The position numbers and the translations under genes are program-made. Below are positions 17,785-27,515 of a stretch of DNA of 64,000 bases, piece after piece. The stretch's first letter is position 1, and each line of letters starts with the position of its first letter. A model generated the notes under the pieces. The model ran no database searches and was not told the origin of the DNA. It worked only from the letters and a program-made list of their open reading frames with translations. This stretch comes from CAVVST01 sp963750995 (lineage in GTDB: Bacteria; Acidobacteriota; Vicinamibacteria; Vicinamibacterales; UBA2999): positions 310,001 through 374,000 of the forward strand of contig CAVVST010000005.1 in NCBI GenBank assembly GCA_963750995.1, given 5' to 3'.

Positions 17785-18276
17785 ATGGTTCGACGTGCCT
17801 TGATCGCGGTTGCTGCGTGTGCCTTCCTCGTCGGGTGCGGTGATGACGACGCGACGACGTCGCCGTCCTCCGCGCCGATGGTCTTCACTGGAATCCTGAG
17901 TCCAGCCAACGAGGTCCCGCCGATCGGCAACGCCGAATCGAGCGGCCGTGGCGCCGTGCAGATTACGGTGACCGGTTCGACTGCCGACGTGTACTTCCAG
18001 TTGACCGGCTTCCCTGGAGATACACGGGTCCAGGGCGCGCACATCCATCCGGGCGGGGCGGGGGTCAACGGGCCTGTCACCGTCGGCACACCGCTCACCG
18101 CCGCGGCGCCGCTGCCCTTGTCGAACGGCACGGTGGAATATCACATCGCCGGGCTCCCGGTTGACGCGGTGACGCTCGCCGGACTCACCAACAACGCCGC
18201 CGGCTACTACTTCAACGTGCACTCGCCCACGAATCCAGGCGGATTCGCACGCGGACAATTGACCCGCATCCAGTAG
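17785..18276 (+). CDS. CHRD-domain lipoprotein
   Basis: 163 aa. The lipobox F-L-V-G-C gives a lipid-anchored Cys. The body is a CHRD-type domain: F-T-G-I-L-S-P-A-N-E-V-P-P, H-I-H-P-G-G-A-G-V-N-G-P-V, G-Y-Y-F-N-V-H-S-P-T-N-P-G-G and an R-G-Q-L final strand. CHRD domains are extracytoplasmic beta-rich modules of unclear function. GGAGGAAACA directly upstream supports the ATG at 17785. An in-frame ATG at 17743 would add a Trp/Arg-rich stretch and spoil the signal. Confidence 0.87.
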   Translation: MVRRALIAVAACAFLVGCGDDDATTSPSSAPMVFTGILSPANEVPPIGNAESSGRGAVQITVTGSTADVYFQLTGFPGDTRVQGAHIHPGGAGVNGPVTVGTPLTAAAPLPLSNGTVEYHIAGLPVDAVTLAGLTNNAAGYYFNVHSPTNPGGFARGQLTRIQ

Positions 18277-18398
18277 CCCTCCCGCACGCAGAACCCCCGC
18301 GCGGGGATTGACAACACCCCCGCGCGGCGATACAAGTCCTCCCGTCACGAGCACCTGTCCAGGTGTTCGGTCGCGCGGCAATCTTCGAGGAGGACGTC

Positions 18399-21300
18399 AT
18401 GATGGGTTTCTCCTGTCGCTCCTTCGTCGCGGCGCTCGTGCTTCTACTTTTCTCAGCATCAGCGTGGGCGCAGGCCACGGCCCAACTTGGCGGCACCGTC
18501 AGGGATGAAAGCGGTGCGGTCCTGCCAGGCGTCACGGTGGTCGCCACACAGACTGACACAGGGTTCACGCGCACCGTTGTGACCGAGAGCAGCGGCGCCT
18601 ACGCGATCACCAACCTGCCCACCGGCCCCTACCGGCTGGAGGTGTCCCTCCAGGGGTTCCGCAGCTATGTCCAGACCGGTATCGTGCTGCAGGTGGGCGG
18701 CAGTCCGACCATCAACGCGACGCTCGCGGTCGGCGCGATCGAGGAATCGGTGACGGTAGACGCGGCGGCACCGCTCGTGGACGTCCAAAGCGCCGGGATT
18801 TCAGAAGTCGTTGAAAACGAGCGCATCCTCGAGCTCCCGCTCCAGGGACGCCAGGTCACGGACTTGATTGTGCTCGCGGGCGCGGCGGTCAACACCGGCA
18901 ACACGAGCGGCAGCCGAGGCGTGCCCGGATCGACAGCGATATCGGTGGCCGGGGGGCTCCGGTTCGGCGTGGCGTACCAGCTCGATGGCGCCATGCACAA
19001 CAACACCTATGACAACCAGAACCTGCCGCTGCCGTTCCCCGACGCGCTGCAGGAGTTCAGCGTGGCGACGAGCGGCCTGAGCGCGCAGAACGGGCTGCAC
19101 TCGGGCGCCTCGGTGAATGCAGTGACGAAGTCGGGCACGAATCGCTTCTCCGGCAATCTCTTCGACTTCATGCGTCACCACCGGTTCAACTCGACGGATC
19201 ACTTCGCGCCGATCGAGGACGGCAAGCCCGCGGACGATGGCCTGGTCCGCAACCAGTTCGGCGGGACGCTGGGCGGCCCGGTCGTGAACGACAAGCTCTT
19301 TTTCTTCGGCGGCTTCCAGGGCGCGGTGATCCGGCAGACACCGGCCAGCAACCTCGCGTGGGTGTTCACCGACGCCATGCTGGCGGGCGACTTCAGCGCA
19401 CTGGCCTCGCCCGCCTGCAACGGCGGCCGGCAGGTCACGCTGCGCGCGCCGTTCGTGAACAACCGGATCGACCCGGGCCTGTTGAGCGGGGCCGCGGTGA
19501 CGGTGGCCAATCGGCTGCCGCGCGCGACCGATCCTTGCGGACTCATTGCCTACAAGGAACCGCACGATACGAACGACTGGCAGGGCGTCGGCAAGGTCGA
19601 CTACCAGTGGAGCGCGAATCATTCGCTGTTTGGCCGGTACATGCGCACCTACGAGCATCGCCTGTCGGCGATGCAGAAGACGGGCGGCAACATCCTGACC
19701 GCGGCGTCGAACACCAACCGGCGCGCCTGGGCGGATTCGCTGGTCCTCGGCGACACCACCGTGTTCGGCTCCAACATGGTCAACTCGTTCCGCGTGACCT
19801 GGAACAAGACCAAGGTCCGTATGAACACCGACCCGCCCGACACCTTCTTTGATGCCCCCAGCCTGGGCATCAAGCTCCACTCTTACCTCCCGGGCCTCAT
19901 GGGGATTACGGTATCCCCGAACGGCTTCGGGATCTCCGGGGGCGATTCGGTCCGTATGCTGCTCGACAACGAAGCGTACCAAGTTGGCAACGACCTCTCG
20001 CTCGTGCGCGGACGTCACCAGATGGCCGTCGGGGCGAGCGTCGCGCGCTGGACGTCGGACACGCTCAATTACGCGCGCGCCATCGGCCAGTTCATCTTCA
20101 ACGGCCGGGCGACCGGTCTCGCGCTCAGCGACTTCCTCACGGGCCAGCAGTCGCGCCTGCGTCACACGGCGCCCGGCATGCTGCCGTTGAACCAGTGGTA
20201 CGTCGGGCTCTATGGCCAGGACGCCTGGCGGATGTCCGACCGCGTGACGGTGAACCTCGGGCTGCGCTGGGAACCGTACCTCGGACAGAACATCGAGAAC
20301 GGCGCGATCGCCAACTTCAGCATGGACAACTTCCGGAACGGCGTGAAGACGACCGCATTCGTCAACGCGCCGCCAGGCCTGATTTATCCCGGCGATTCCG
20401 GCGCGCCCGGGGGGCAGGCCGGCCTGAACAAGAAGTGGACGAACCTGTCGCCCCGGGTCGGGCTCGCGTGGGACGTGACGGGTGACGGCCGCACCGCGGT
20501 GCGCTCGTCGTACGGCATCGCCTACGACTTCGTGAGCGCGCAGTACCTGTACATGGCGGGCTCCTCGCCGCCCTTCAGCAACCGCGTCGAGTTCGACGGC
20601 AACCTGCGCTTCGAGGATCCGTATGCCGGCGTGCCCGGTGGAGAGACGCACCCGATTCCCCCGGTCCCGACGCGCGACGCAGTCTATCCAGGGTTCGGGG
20701 CGTTCTCCGTCATCGATCCCGATATCAACTCCACCCGGGTTCAGTCGTGGAACGTCATTCTCGAGCGGCAGTTCGGCGCCAACTGGCAGGCGTCGGCCAG
20801 CTACCTCGGCAGCTACACCGACCGGCTGTGGGGCGGTGTGCACGAGAACCCGGGTGTCTATCTCGGCACCGCATCTTGCGTGCTCGCGGGCGTGACCTAT
20901 AACCCCTGCACCCAGACAGGCAATCTGGATCGCCGGCGCGCGGCGTCGTTGATCAATCCGGCGGCCGGACTCTACCTGGGACCCGTGCAGCGTCATGCCG
21001 ACGTCGGCACGCAGGATTATTCCGGCTTGCGGATGTCGGTGCGGCGCCGCGCCGCGAGTGGCGTCGACATCAGCGGCAACTACACGTTGTCGCGGTGCGA
21101 AACGGACACCGAAGTCAGCGGCAGCTGGCTCGCGTTTGCCGCGGGCTACCTCGACCCGAACAATCCGGCGTGGGATCGCGGCAACTGTTCGAATAGCCGC
21201 ACGCACATCGGCAACGTCACGGTCGGCGCGCAGACGCCGCAGTTCAGCAACACCGGCTTGCGCATCCTGGCGTCTGACTGGCGCGTCTCGGGCATCCTCA

Positions 21301-21710
21301 ACGCGCGCGCCGGCTCATGGCTCACCGTCACCACTACGACCGACGTGGGCGCCACCGGAATCGAAGGCCAGCGCGTCGATCAGATCCTCGACGACCCGTA
21401 CGGCAAGAAGACGATCGACAACTACCTGAACGCGGCAGCGTTCGTGATGCCGGCCGCGGGCACGCTCGGCAGCCATCGCCGGAACAGCATCCGGGGGCCG
21501 GGGTTCTGGAATGTCGACATGGCCGTGTCGAGACTGGTGTCGATTGCGGAGCGCCGCACACTGGAACTGCGCATCGAGGTGTTCAACGTGTTCAACAACT
21601 TCAACTGGGGCGACCCGAATACGAGCTTCGGGGCCGGCACGTTCGGCCAGATTACCTCCCAGTCGGGGGATCCGCGGATCATGCAGTTCGGACTGAAGTA
21701 TGGGTTTTGA
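18399..21710 (+). CDS. Oar-like TonB-dependent receptor (about 1103 aa)
   Basis: An intact receptor of the longer subfamily. The signal peptide ends S-A-W-A-Q; a carboxypeptidase-regulatory domain follows (Q-L-G-G-T-V-R-D-E-S-G-A-V-L-P-G-V), then a plug region with I-L-E-L-P-L-Q-G-R-Q-V-T-D-L-I-V-L-A-G and an asymmetric barrel ending G-L-K-Y-G-F with the C-terminal Phe needed for outer-membrane assembly. No TonB box is obvious, as is usual for Oar proteins. GAGGAGG lies 5 bp before the first ATG; ATG 18402 is equally possible. It is in tandem with a close paralogue at 21826. Confidence 0.9.
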   Translation: MMGFSCRSFVAALVLLLFSASAWAQATAQLGGTVRDESGAVLPGVTVVATQTDTGFTRTVVTESSGAYAITNLPTGPYRLEVSLQGFRSYVQTGIVLQVGGSPTINATLAVGAIEESVTVDAAAPLVDVQSAGISEVVENERILELPLQGRQVTDLIVLAGAAVNTGNTSGSRGVPGSTAISVAGGLRFGVAYQLDGAMHNNTYDNQNLPLPFPDALQEFSVATSGLSAQNGLHSGASVNAVTKSGTNRFSGNLFDFMRHHRFNSTDHFAPIEDGKPADDGLVRNQFGGTLGGPVVNDKLFFFGGFQGAVIRQTPASNLAWVFTDAMLAGDFSALASPACNGGRQVTLRAPFVNNRIDPGLLSGAAVTVANRLPRATDPCGLIAYKEPHDTNDWQGVGKVDYQWSANHSLFGRYMRTYEHRLSAMQKTGGNILTAASNTNRRAWADSLVLGDTTVFGSNMVNSFRVTWNKTKVRMNTDPPDTFFDAPSLGIKLHSYLPGLMGITVSPNGFGISGGDSVRMLLDNEAYQVGNDLSLVRGRHQMAVGASVARWTSDTLNYARAIGQFIFNGRATGLALSDFLTGQQSRLRHTAPGMLPLNQWYVGLYGQDAWRMSDRVTVNLGLRWEPYLGQNIENGAIANFSMDNFRNGVKTTAFVNAPPGLIYPGDSGAPGGQAGLNKKWTNLSPRVGLAWDVTGDGRTAVRSSYGIAYDFVSAQYLYMAGSSPPFSNRVEFDGNLRFEDPYAGVPGGETHPIPPVPTRDAVYPGFGAFSVIDPDINSTRVQSWNVILERQFGANWQASASYLGSYTDRLWGGVHENPGVYLGTASCVLAGVTYNPCTQTGNLDRRRAASLINPAAGLYLGPVQRHADVGTQDYSGLRMSVRRRAASGVDISGNYTLSRCETDTEVSGSWLAFAAGYLDPNNPAWDRGNCSNSRTHIGNVTVGAQTPQFSNTGLRILASDWRVSGILNARAGSWLTVTTTTDVGATGIEGQRVDQILDDPYGKKTIDNYLNAAAFVMPAAGTLGSHRRNSIRGPGFWNVDMAVSRLVSIAERRTLELRIEVFNVFNNFNWGDPNTSFGAGTFGQITSQSGDPRIMQFGLKYGF

Positions 21711-21726
21711 GTGGCGGTCGTTTGAA

Positions 21727-21794
21727 TAACCACGACGGCCACGACGGTCACGAAGAAGGGCCTCATTGTCGTGCTCGTCGTGTTCGTCGTGGTT
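21727..21794. repeat. Hyphenated inverted repeat between tandem receptors
   Basis: AACCACGACGGCCACGACGG on the left and CGTCGTGTTCGTCGTGGTT on the right occupy most of the 115-bp gap between the two Oar genes. Same family as the repeats near 2831, 7991, 10280 and 12393. Confidence 0.75.
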
Positions 21795-21825
21795 CAGGAC
21801 TCTGCGGCCTCATGAGGAGTATTGG

Positions 21826-24800
21826 ATGAACGATCTACTTCGACGTTTGTCAGTCGTCGCGCTCATTGGCGTCCTGACCTGCGCGCCGCTGTTCGCCCAG
21901 GCCACCGCGGAACTCTCGGGCACCGTCCGTGACGAAAGCGGCGCGGTGCTGCCTGGCGTCACCGTCCTCGCCACACAGGTCGACACCGGCTTCAGCCGGA
22001 CGGCGGTGACCGACGGGGGCGGTGTCTACACCATGCCCAACCTGCCGACCGGGCCATACCGGCTCGAGGTCTCGCTGCAGGGATTCCGGACGTATGTCCA
22101 GACCGGCATCGTGCTGCAGGTTGCGGCAGCGCCGACGATCAACGCCGTCCTTGCCGTCGGCAACCTCGAGGAGACGGTGGCCGTCGAAGCCGCCGCGCCG
22201 CTCGTGGACGTGCGCAGCGCCGGCATCAGCGAGGTCGTCGAGCAGGAGCGCATCCTCGAGCTGCCGCTGCAGGGACGCAACGTCACCGACCTGATCGTGC
22301 TCGCGGGGGCGGCGGTGTCGCTGGGGAACGCGGGCCCGAAGAGCATCCCCGGTTCGGTGGGGATCGGCGTTGCCGGCGGCCTGCCCATCGGCGTCGCCTA
22401 CACGCTCGACGGCGCGATGCACAACAATCCGTACGACAACTACAACATGCCGCTGCCGTTTCCCGACGCGCTGCAGGAATTCAGCGTGGCAACGAGCGGT
22501 CTCTCCGCGCAGAGCGGCACGCACGCGGGCGGCTCGGTCAACGCGGTGACGAAGTCGGGCACCAACACGCTGCACGGCAACCTGTTCGAATTCGTCCGCG
22601 ACAAGCGCTTCAATGCGACGGCGGCGTTTGCACCGCTCGGACCGGACGGCTCGAAGATGGATGACGGGCTCGTGCGTCATCAGCCGGGCGGCACCATCGG
22701 CGGGCCGATCATGCGCGACCGGATGTTTTTCTTCGCCGGTTACCAGGGCACGTTCGTGCGGGTCACTCCCGCGAACTCCCAGGCCCGGGTACCCACGGCC
22801 GCGATGCTCGCCGGCGATTTCACGGCGTTCTCGTCGCCGGCGTGCAACGCCGGACGTCAGATTGCGCTGCGCGCGCCGTTCGTGAACAACCGCATCGATC
22901 CCGCCCTGTTCAGTCCGGCGGCGATGAACGTCGCCAAGTTCCTGCCGCCGAGCACCGACCCCTGCGGCGAGATCAGGTTTGCGGCGCCTGAGAAATACGA
23001 CCAGGGACAGATCGTGTCGAAAGTCGACTACCAGCTCAGCTCCAACCATTCGTTGTTCGGGCGCTACATGGTGACCCTGAGCGACAAGGCGCCCGGGTGG
23101 CCGGGGTCAGGCAACGTGCTGACGACCCGGCCGGCGGACACGGCACAGAAGCACCGCGCGCACTCGCTGACGTTTGGCGAGACGCGGGTCTTCGGCGCCA
23201 ACACGGTGAACTCGTTCCGCCTCGCCTGGAACCGCAGCCAGGCCGGCTACCATCTCGAGCCATTCTTCGGTCCCGAGCAGGTCGGCGTGAAGAACTTCCA
23301 CAACTACGTGCCCGGCATCATGGGCGTCACCGTGACTGGCGCGTTCATGACGGCCAACGGCGGCTCGGTCCTCGGACAGTTTGATACCGATGCTTACCAG
23401 GTTGGCGACAACGTCACGCTGGTCAGAGGCAGTCATCAGATGTCGCTCGGCGGCGATCTCGCGTACTGGGAATCGGACTCACTCGACGGCCAGCGCGGGG
23501 GCGGCGTCTGGCAGTTCAACGGCTCGATCACCGGACTGGGGCTCTCGGATTTTCTGACCGGCCGCCTGTTCTCGATGGGCCAGGCCCGGCCGGGCGTCCT
23601 GCCGATGTCGCAGTGGCACCTCGGGCTGTACGGGCAGGACACGTGGCGGACGTCGGACCGCATCACGATCAACGCCGGCCTCCGGTGGGAGCCGTTCCTC
23701 GGGCAGAACGTCCGGAACAACGCGATCTACAACTTCAGCCGCGAAAATTATCAACAACGGATCCGGAGCACCGTATTTCCCAACGCGCCGCTGGGCCTGG
23801 TGTATCCCGGCGATCCCGGATCCCCGGGACAGGCCGCACTCAGGAAGCAGTGGACGAACCTGGCGCCGCGCGTGGGCATCGCCTGGGACGTGACCGGCGA
23901 CGGCCGCACCGCCGTGAGGTCGTCGTATGCACTCGCGTACGACTTCATGCAGGCGGCGTATCTCTGGTACAGCGCCACGTCGGCGCCGTACTCCAATCGG
24001 ATCGAGCTCCGCTCGCCGGCCGGCGGCTTTGACGACCCCTACGCCGGCTGGCCAGGCCAGCTCCCCCACCCGATGCCCGACGTCGTCACCGCCGCCGACG
24101 CATATTTCCCCGACTTCGGCGCGTACGGCGCGGTCGACCCCGATATCAACTCGACCCGCGTGCAGTCATGGAACCTGATCGTCGAGCGCCAGATCGGAAC
24201 GGCGTGGCAGGCGTCGGCAAGCTACCTGGGGAGCTACACCGATCGTCTCTGGGGACAGGTGCAGTTGAACCCGGGCGTGTTCCGCGGTCTCGGACCGTGC
24301 ACCATCGCCGGCGTCGCCTACCCCTCGTGCACGGTCGCGGGCAATCTCGAGCAGCGCCGCGCGCTGTTCCTGGACAACCCGGTCACGTCGCAGCTCGGGC
24401 CGATCGACCTGCACGACGACGTGGGCAAGCAGGACTACCGGGCGCTGAAACTCTCGGTGCAGCGCCGCGCCGCCAGCGGGCTGCGGATCGGCGGAAACTA
24501 CACGTTGTCGCGCTGCATGGGCAACACCGTCACGTCGACGTTCCAGCAGATCGGCGCCGGCTATCTCAAGCCTGAGGATCCGGCATTCGACATCGGCCAC
24601 TGCGCCCAGGACCGGACGCACATCGGCAACGTCACGGTCGGCGCCGAAACGCCGCAGTTCCAGGGCGCGGCGCTGCGGGCGCTGGCATCCGGCTGGCGGG
24701 TGTCAGGCATCCTCAACGCGCGCTCGGGGACCTGGCTGACGGTCACCACCGGGCGCGACATCGCGGGCACGGGCATTCAGAACCAGCGCGTCAACGAGGT

Positions 24801-25125
24801 CAAGGACAGCCCCTACGGCGACAAGTCGCTCCTGAACTACCTGACGCCGACGGCGTTCGCGTATCCGGATGCAGGGACTCTCGGCGACCACAAGCGAGGC
24901 AGCATCGAGGGCCCCGGGTTCTGGACCGTGGACCTTGCGCTCTCGAGGCTCATCTCGTTCGCGACGCAGCAGAACGTCGAGCTCCGGTTCGAGGTGTTCA
25001 ATTTGCTGAACAACTTCAACTGGGGCGACCCGGTCACACTCCTTGACGCCGGCAATTTCGGCCAGATCATCTCCCAGGCCGGGGATCCGCGCATCGTGCA
25101 GTTCGGGATCAAGTACGGCTTCTGA
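21826..25125 (+). CDS. Oar-like TonB-dependent receptor (about 1099 aa)
   Basis: An intact paralogue of the preceding receptor: signal peptide (A-P-L-F-A-Q), regulatory domain (E-L-S-G-T-V-R-D-E-S-G), plug region I-L-E-L-P-L-Q-G-R-N-V-T-D-L-I-V-L-A-G, and a barrel ending G-I-K-Y-G-F. Long blocks are shared with the receptors at 18399 and 50468 (for example D-P-D-I-N-S-T-R-V-Q-S-W-N), so these are recent duplicates. GAGGAG precedes the ATG at 21826. It lies 33 bp upstream of the ~300-aa GRWEGD-type gene that opens cassette A and is likely co-expressed with it. Confidence 0.9.
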   Translation: MNDLLRRLSVVALIGVLTCAPLFAQATAELSGTVRDESGAVLPGVTVLATQVDTGFSRTAVTDGGGVYTMPNLPTGPYRLEVSLQGFRTYVQTGIVLQVAAAPTINAVLAVGNLEETVAVEAAAPLVDVRSAGISEVVEQERILELPLQGRNVTDLIVLAGAAVSLGNAGPKSIPGSVGIGVAGGLPIGVAYTLDGAMHNNPYDNYNMPLPFPDALQEFSVATSGLSAQSGTHAGGSVNAVTKSGTNTLHGNLFEFVRDKRFNATAAFAPLGPDGSKMDDGLVRHQPGGTIGGPIMRDRMFFFAGYQGTFVRVTPANSQARVPTAAMLAGDFTAFSSPACNAGRQIALRAPFVNNRIDPALFSPAAMNVAKFLPPSTDPCGEIRFAAPEKYDQGQIVSKVDYQLSSNHSLFGRYMVTLSDKAPGWPGSGNVLTTRPADTAQKHRAHSLTFGETRVFGANTVNSFRLAWNRSQAGYHLEPFFGPEQVGVKNFHNYVPGIMGVTVTGAFMTANGGSVLGQFDTDAYQVGDNVTLVRGSHQMSLGGDLAYWESDSLDGQRGGGVWQFNGSITGLGLSDFLTGRLFSMGQARPGVLPMSQWHLGLYGQDTWRTSDRITINAGLRWEPFLGQNVRNNAIYNFSRENYQQRIRSTVFPNAPLGLVYPGDPGSPGQAALRKQWTNLAPRVGIAWDVTGDGRTAVRSSYALAYDFMQAAYLWYSATSAPYSNRIELRSPAGGFDDPYAGWPGQLPHPMPDVVTAADAYFPDFGAYGAVDPDINSTRVQSWNLIVERQIGTAWQASASYLGSYTDRLWGQVQLNPGVFRGLGPCTIAGVAYPSCTVAGNLEQRRALFLDNPVTSQLGPIDLHDDVGKQDYRALKLSVQRRAASGLRIGGNYTLSRCMGNTVTSTFQQIGAGYLKPEDPAFDIGHCAQDRTHIGNVTVGAETPQFQGAALRALASGWRVSGILNARSGTWLTVTTGRDIAGTGIQNQRVNEVKDSPYGDKSLLNYLTPTAFAYPDAGTLGDHKRGSIEGPGFWTVDLALSRLISFATQQNVELRFEVFNLLNNFNWGDPVTLLDAGNFGQIISQAGDPRIVQFGIKYGF

Positions 25126-25158
25126 TGTGTATGATGTGAGGCACATTTACGGAGACCT

Positions 25159-26061
25159 ATGGGTATACGCGTTCTGATCCTGGCGCTGCTGGCGGTCGCC
25201 TCGGGCGCCCTGACGCTGGCGCAGACGATTGCGCCCGGCGCGGGCTCGAGTGACATCAGCGGCATGTGGCGGCCGCTCGCGCGTAACGAGGATGGCAGCG
25301 GGCTGGACGGAGACTACGCCGGTCTGCCGCTGAATGCCGCGGGCCGGTGGCGCTCCCAGAGCTGGGTGCCGGAGAACTTCGAGGTGCCCGAGCTGGTGTG
25401 CCGGCCGCACGCCTGGGACTTCTCACTCGAAGCGGGCGCTTCCCGTATGCGGTGGGTCCCGCAGGTGTTCGACCCGACGCAGGAGGTCGTGGCGTACCAC
25501 GGGCGCCTGTCGATGCGCGAGCAGGAAACGACGATCTGGATGGACGGACGGCCGCATCCGCCCGACTACGAGCGTCACTCCTGGAGCGGGTTCACAACCG
25601 GCGTGTGGGAAGGGAACACCCTGGTGCAGACCGCGACCCATCTGAAGGAGGCGTACACGCGCCGGTGGGGACCGATGCGGAGCGACCAGGCCACCGTCCG
25701 CACACGCTGGAAGCGGATCGGCAATTACCTGCGGGCCACGGTGATCATCTACGACCCGGTCTATATGGCCGAGCCGTATATCCGTACCTCGCTGTTCTGG
25801 GTACAGGATCCCGAACTCCAGCTCCCGCCGTATCCGTGCGAGGAGGCTACCGAAACCGTCGTCGAACGCGGCACCGTTCCGCACGCCCTGCCGGGCAAGA
25901 GCTTCCTGCCGGGCCAGGATCCTGAGATGACTGACGCCTTCGGCACGCCGTACGAACCTCGACTCGGCGGCCCCGAAACCATGTATCCCGAATACATCGC
26001 AAAGATGAAAAGCTTTCCACGTCCAAAGACACTCGCCGGTGGCGGGGAGCGTGGCCAGTGA
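25159..26061 (+). CDS. Secreted ~300-aa GRWEGD-type protein, cassette A gene 1
   Basis: 300 aa with a signal peptide ending L-T-L-A-Q. It starts D-I-S-G-M-W-R-P, has G-D-Y-A-G-L-P-L-N, V-C-R-P-H, I-W-M-D-G-R-P-H-P, the variant core G-V-W-E-G-N-T-L-V-Q-T-A-T-H-L-K-E-A, R-S-D-Q-A-T-V-R-T, and ends M-Y-P-E-Y-I-A-K-M-K-S-F-P. Gene 32252-33160 is nearly the same protein. The last bases overlap the GTG start of the MBL-fold gene. Function is unknown; the strict gene order with the MBL-fold and DUF6152 genes argues for a shared pathway. Confidence 0.87.
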   Translation: MGIRVLILALLAVASGALTLAQTIAPGAGSSDISGMWRPLARNEDGSGLDGDYAGLPLNAAGRWRSQSWVPENFEVPELVCRPHAWDFSLEAGASRMRWVPQVFDPTQEVVAYHGRLSMREQETTIWMDGRPHPPDYERHSWSGFTTGVWEGNTLVQTATHLKEAYTRRWGPMRSDQATVRTRWKRIGNYLRATVIIYDPVYMAEPYIRTSLFWVQDPELQLPPYPCEEATETVVERGTVPHALPGKSFLPGQDPEMTDAFGTPYEPRLGGPETMYPEYIAKMKSFPRPKTLAGGGERGQ

Positions 26062-27059
26062 GATCGAAGCTGCTCCTCATCCTGTTCGGATCGGCGCTGC
26101 TGGCATCGGCCGAGCGCGTGTCCACGCAGCAAGCACCCGCGTGGGCCTGGAAGCCTCCCGTCCGCAGCGTCGCCGCGGGCACGGTGGAGATCCTTCACGT
26201 GCGCGGCAACGTGCACATGCTCGTGGGTGCGGGCGGGAACATCACCGTGCACGCCGGCAACGACGGCGTCCTGATGGTCGACTCCGGACTGGGCTCGATG
26301 AGCGCGAAGGTCATCGAAGCGGTGCGCTCGATCTCCAGAGGCCCGCTGCGCTACATCATCAACACGACGGAGCGCGCGGAGCACGTCGGCGGGAATGCCG
26401 CGGTCGCGGCAACGGGCAAGACGATTCCGTTCCGTCCGCCCGAGGACATCAGGGTCTCGGATGGCATGCGCGACAAGCCGAAAGCGTCCGTCATCGCGTT
26501 CCTGAGCACGGGTGAACGGATGGCGGCGCCGACCGGTCAGAAAGCGCCGTGGCCGGAGGATGCCTGGCCCGACAACACCTACTCGACACCGCAGAAGAAG
26601 CTGTATTTCAACGACGAGCCGGTTGTGATCATGCACGTCCCCGGCACCACCGACGGCAACAGCGTCGTGCATTTCCGCACGGCGGACGTGATCAGCGTCG
26701 GCGACCTCGTTGACCTGACCGCGTATCCCATGATCGACGTGAAGGCCGGCGGATCGATCGAACAGCTGTTCGGTGGGCTCTACCGCCTGATCGATCTGAC
26801 CGTGCCGAACCGCAAGTCGGAAGCCGGCACGCTGGTGATCCCGGGACACGGCCGCGTCGCCGACCAGCCCGATGTGGTCTATTACCAGCAGATGGTCGGC
26901 ATCGTCCGCGACCGCATCAAGGACATGATTGCCAACGGCATGACGATCGCACAGGTCAAGGCTGCCCGCCCGACACGCGACTACGATACGCGCTACGGAT
27001 CGCCGGATGCGTTCGTGGAGGGGGCCTACGAGAGCCTGAAGAATCCGAGTACGAACTAG
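26058..27059 (+). CDS. Secreted metallo-beta-lactamase-fold protein with altered metal site, cassette A gene 2
   Basis: 333 aa, GTG start overlapping the previous stop by 4 bp. The signal peptide is followed by an MBL fold: N-V-H-M-L-V-G-A-G-G-N-I-T-V, V-L-M-V-D-S-G, T-D-G-N-S-V-V-H-F, I-S-V-G-D-L and V-I-P-G-H-G-R. Where active family members have N-T-H-x-H-x-D-H, it has N-T-T-E-R-A-E-H, so two metal histidines and the aspartate are gone. The C-terminal V-K-A-A-R-P-T-R-D-Y-D-T-R-Y-G is shared with both paralogues here. Probably a binding or non-metallo enzyme rather than a lactamase. Confidence 0.83.
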   Translation: MRSKLLLILFGSALLASAERVSTQQAPAWAWKPPVRSVAAGTVEILHVRGNVHMLVGAGGNITVHAGNDGVLMVDSGLGSMSAKVIEAVRSISRGPLRYIINTTERAEHVGGNAAVAATGKTIPFRPPEDIRVSDGMRDKPKASVIAFLSTGERMAAPTGQKAPWPEDAWPDNTYSTPQKKLYFNDEPVVIMHVPGTTDGNSVVHFRTADVISVGDLVDLTAYPMIDVKAGGSIEQLFGGLYRLIDLTVPNRKSEAGTLVIPGHGRVADQPDVVYYQQMVGIVRDRIKDMIANGMTIAQVKAARPTRDYDTRYGSPDAFVEGAYESLKNPSTN

Positions 27060-27072
27060 AAGGAGAATGTTC

Positions 27073-27468
27073 ATGAAACGCACGTTCCTGATGCTTCTCT
27101 GCGGCGTGGTCCTGCTCGGCAGCGCCGGCGCGGTATACGCGCATCATTCGTTTACAGCCGCCTACGACAACAGCAAGCGGGTCGAGGTCGAAGGGGTCGT
27201 CAAGGAGTTCATCTGGCGGAATCCCCACTCTTTCCTGCGGATTGACGTCACCAACAAGGACGGCAAGGTGGAGTTGTGGAGCCTCGAGTGGGGCTCGAGC
27301 AGCCAGCTCTCGGCGTCCAAGTACCCGGTGAGCCGGACGTCGATCAAGTTCGGCGACAAGATCATTGCCGCCGGCGAACCGCGGCGCGATCCGTCGGTCA
27401 AGGGCCTGCGCGTGTTCAGCATCAAGCGGCCGGTCGACGGGTGGATGTGGGAAGGCGTGGTCGACTGA
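27073..27468 (+). CDS. DUF6152 family secreted protein, cassette A gene 3
   Basis: 131 aa. The signal peptide ends A-V-Y-A and the mature start is H-H-S-F-T-A-A-Y-D, then W-R-N-P-H-S-F, K-F-G-D-K-I and an ending G-W-M-W-E-G. AAGGAGA lies 7 bp before the ATG at 27073, better placed than the ATG at 27067. It resembles the cassette C member (55652-56057) more than the others: both have F-I-W-R-N-P-H-S-F and the W-E-G ending. Confidence 0.88.
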   Translation: MKRTFLMLLCGVVLLGSAGAVYAHHSFTAAYDNSKRVEVEGVVKEFIWRNPHSFLRIDVTNKDGKVELWSLEWGSSSQLSASKYPVSRTSIKFGDKIIAAGEPRRDPSVKGLRVFSIKRPVDGWMWEGVVD

Positions 27469-27515
27469 TCAAGGCACAAGTCACAAGGCACCAGAGCCAA
27501 GGCACAAACAGATCC

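Noticed and set aside
18801..21206. An 801-codon reverse-strand open frame antisense to the receptor
   Set aside because: Arg/Ala/Gly/Val-rich translation with no domain; the opposite frame codes a full Oar receptor with signal peptide. Long antisense frames are common at this GC.
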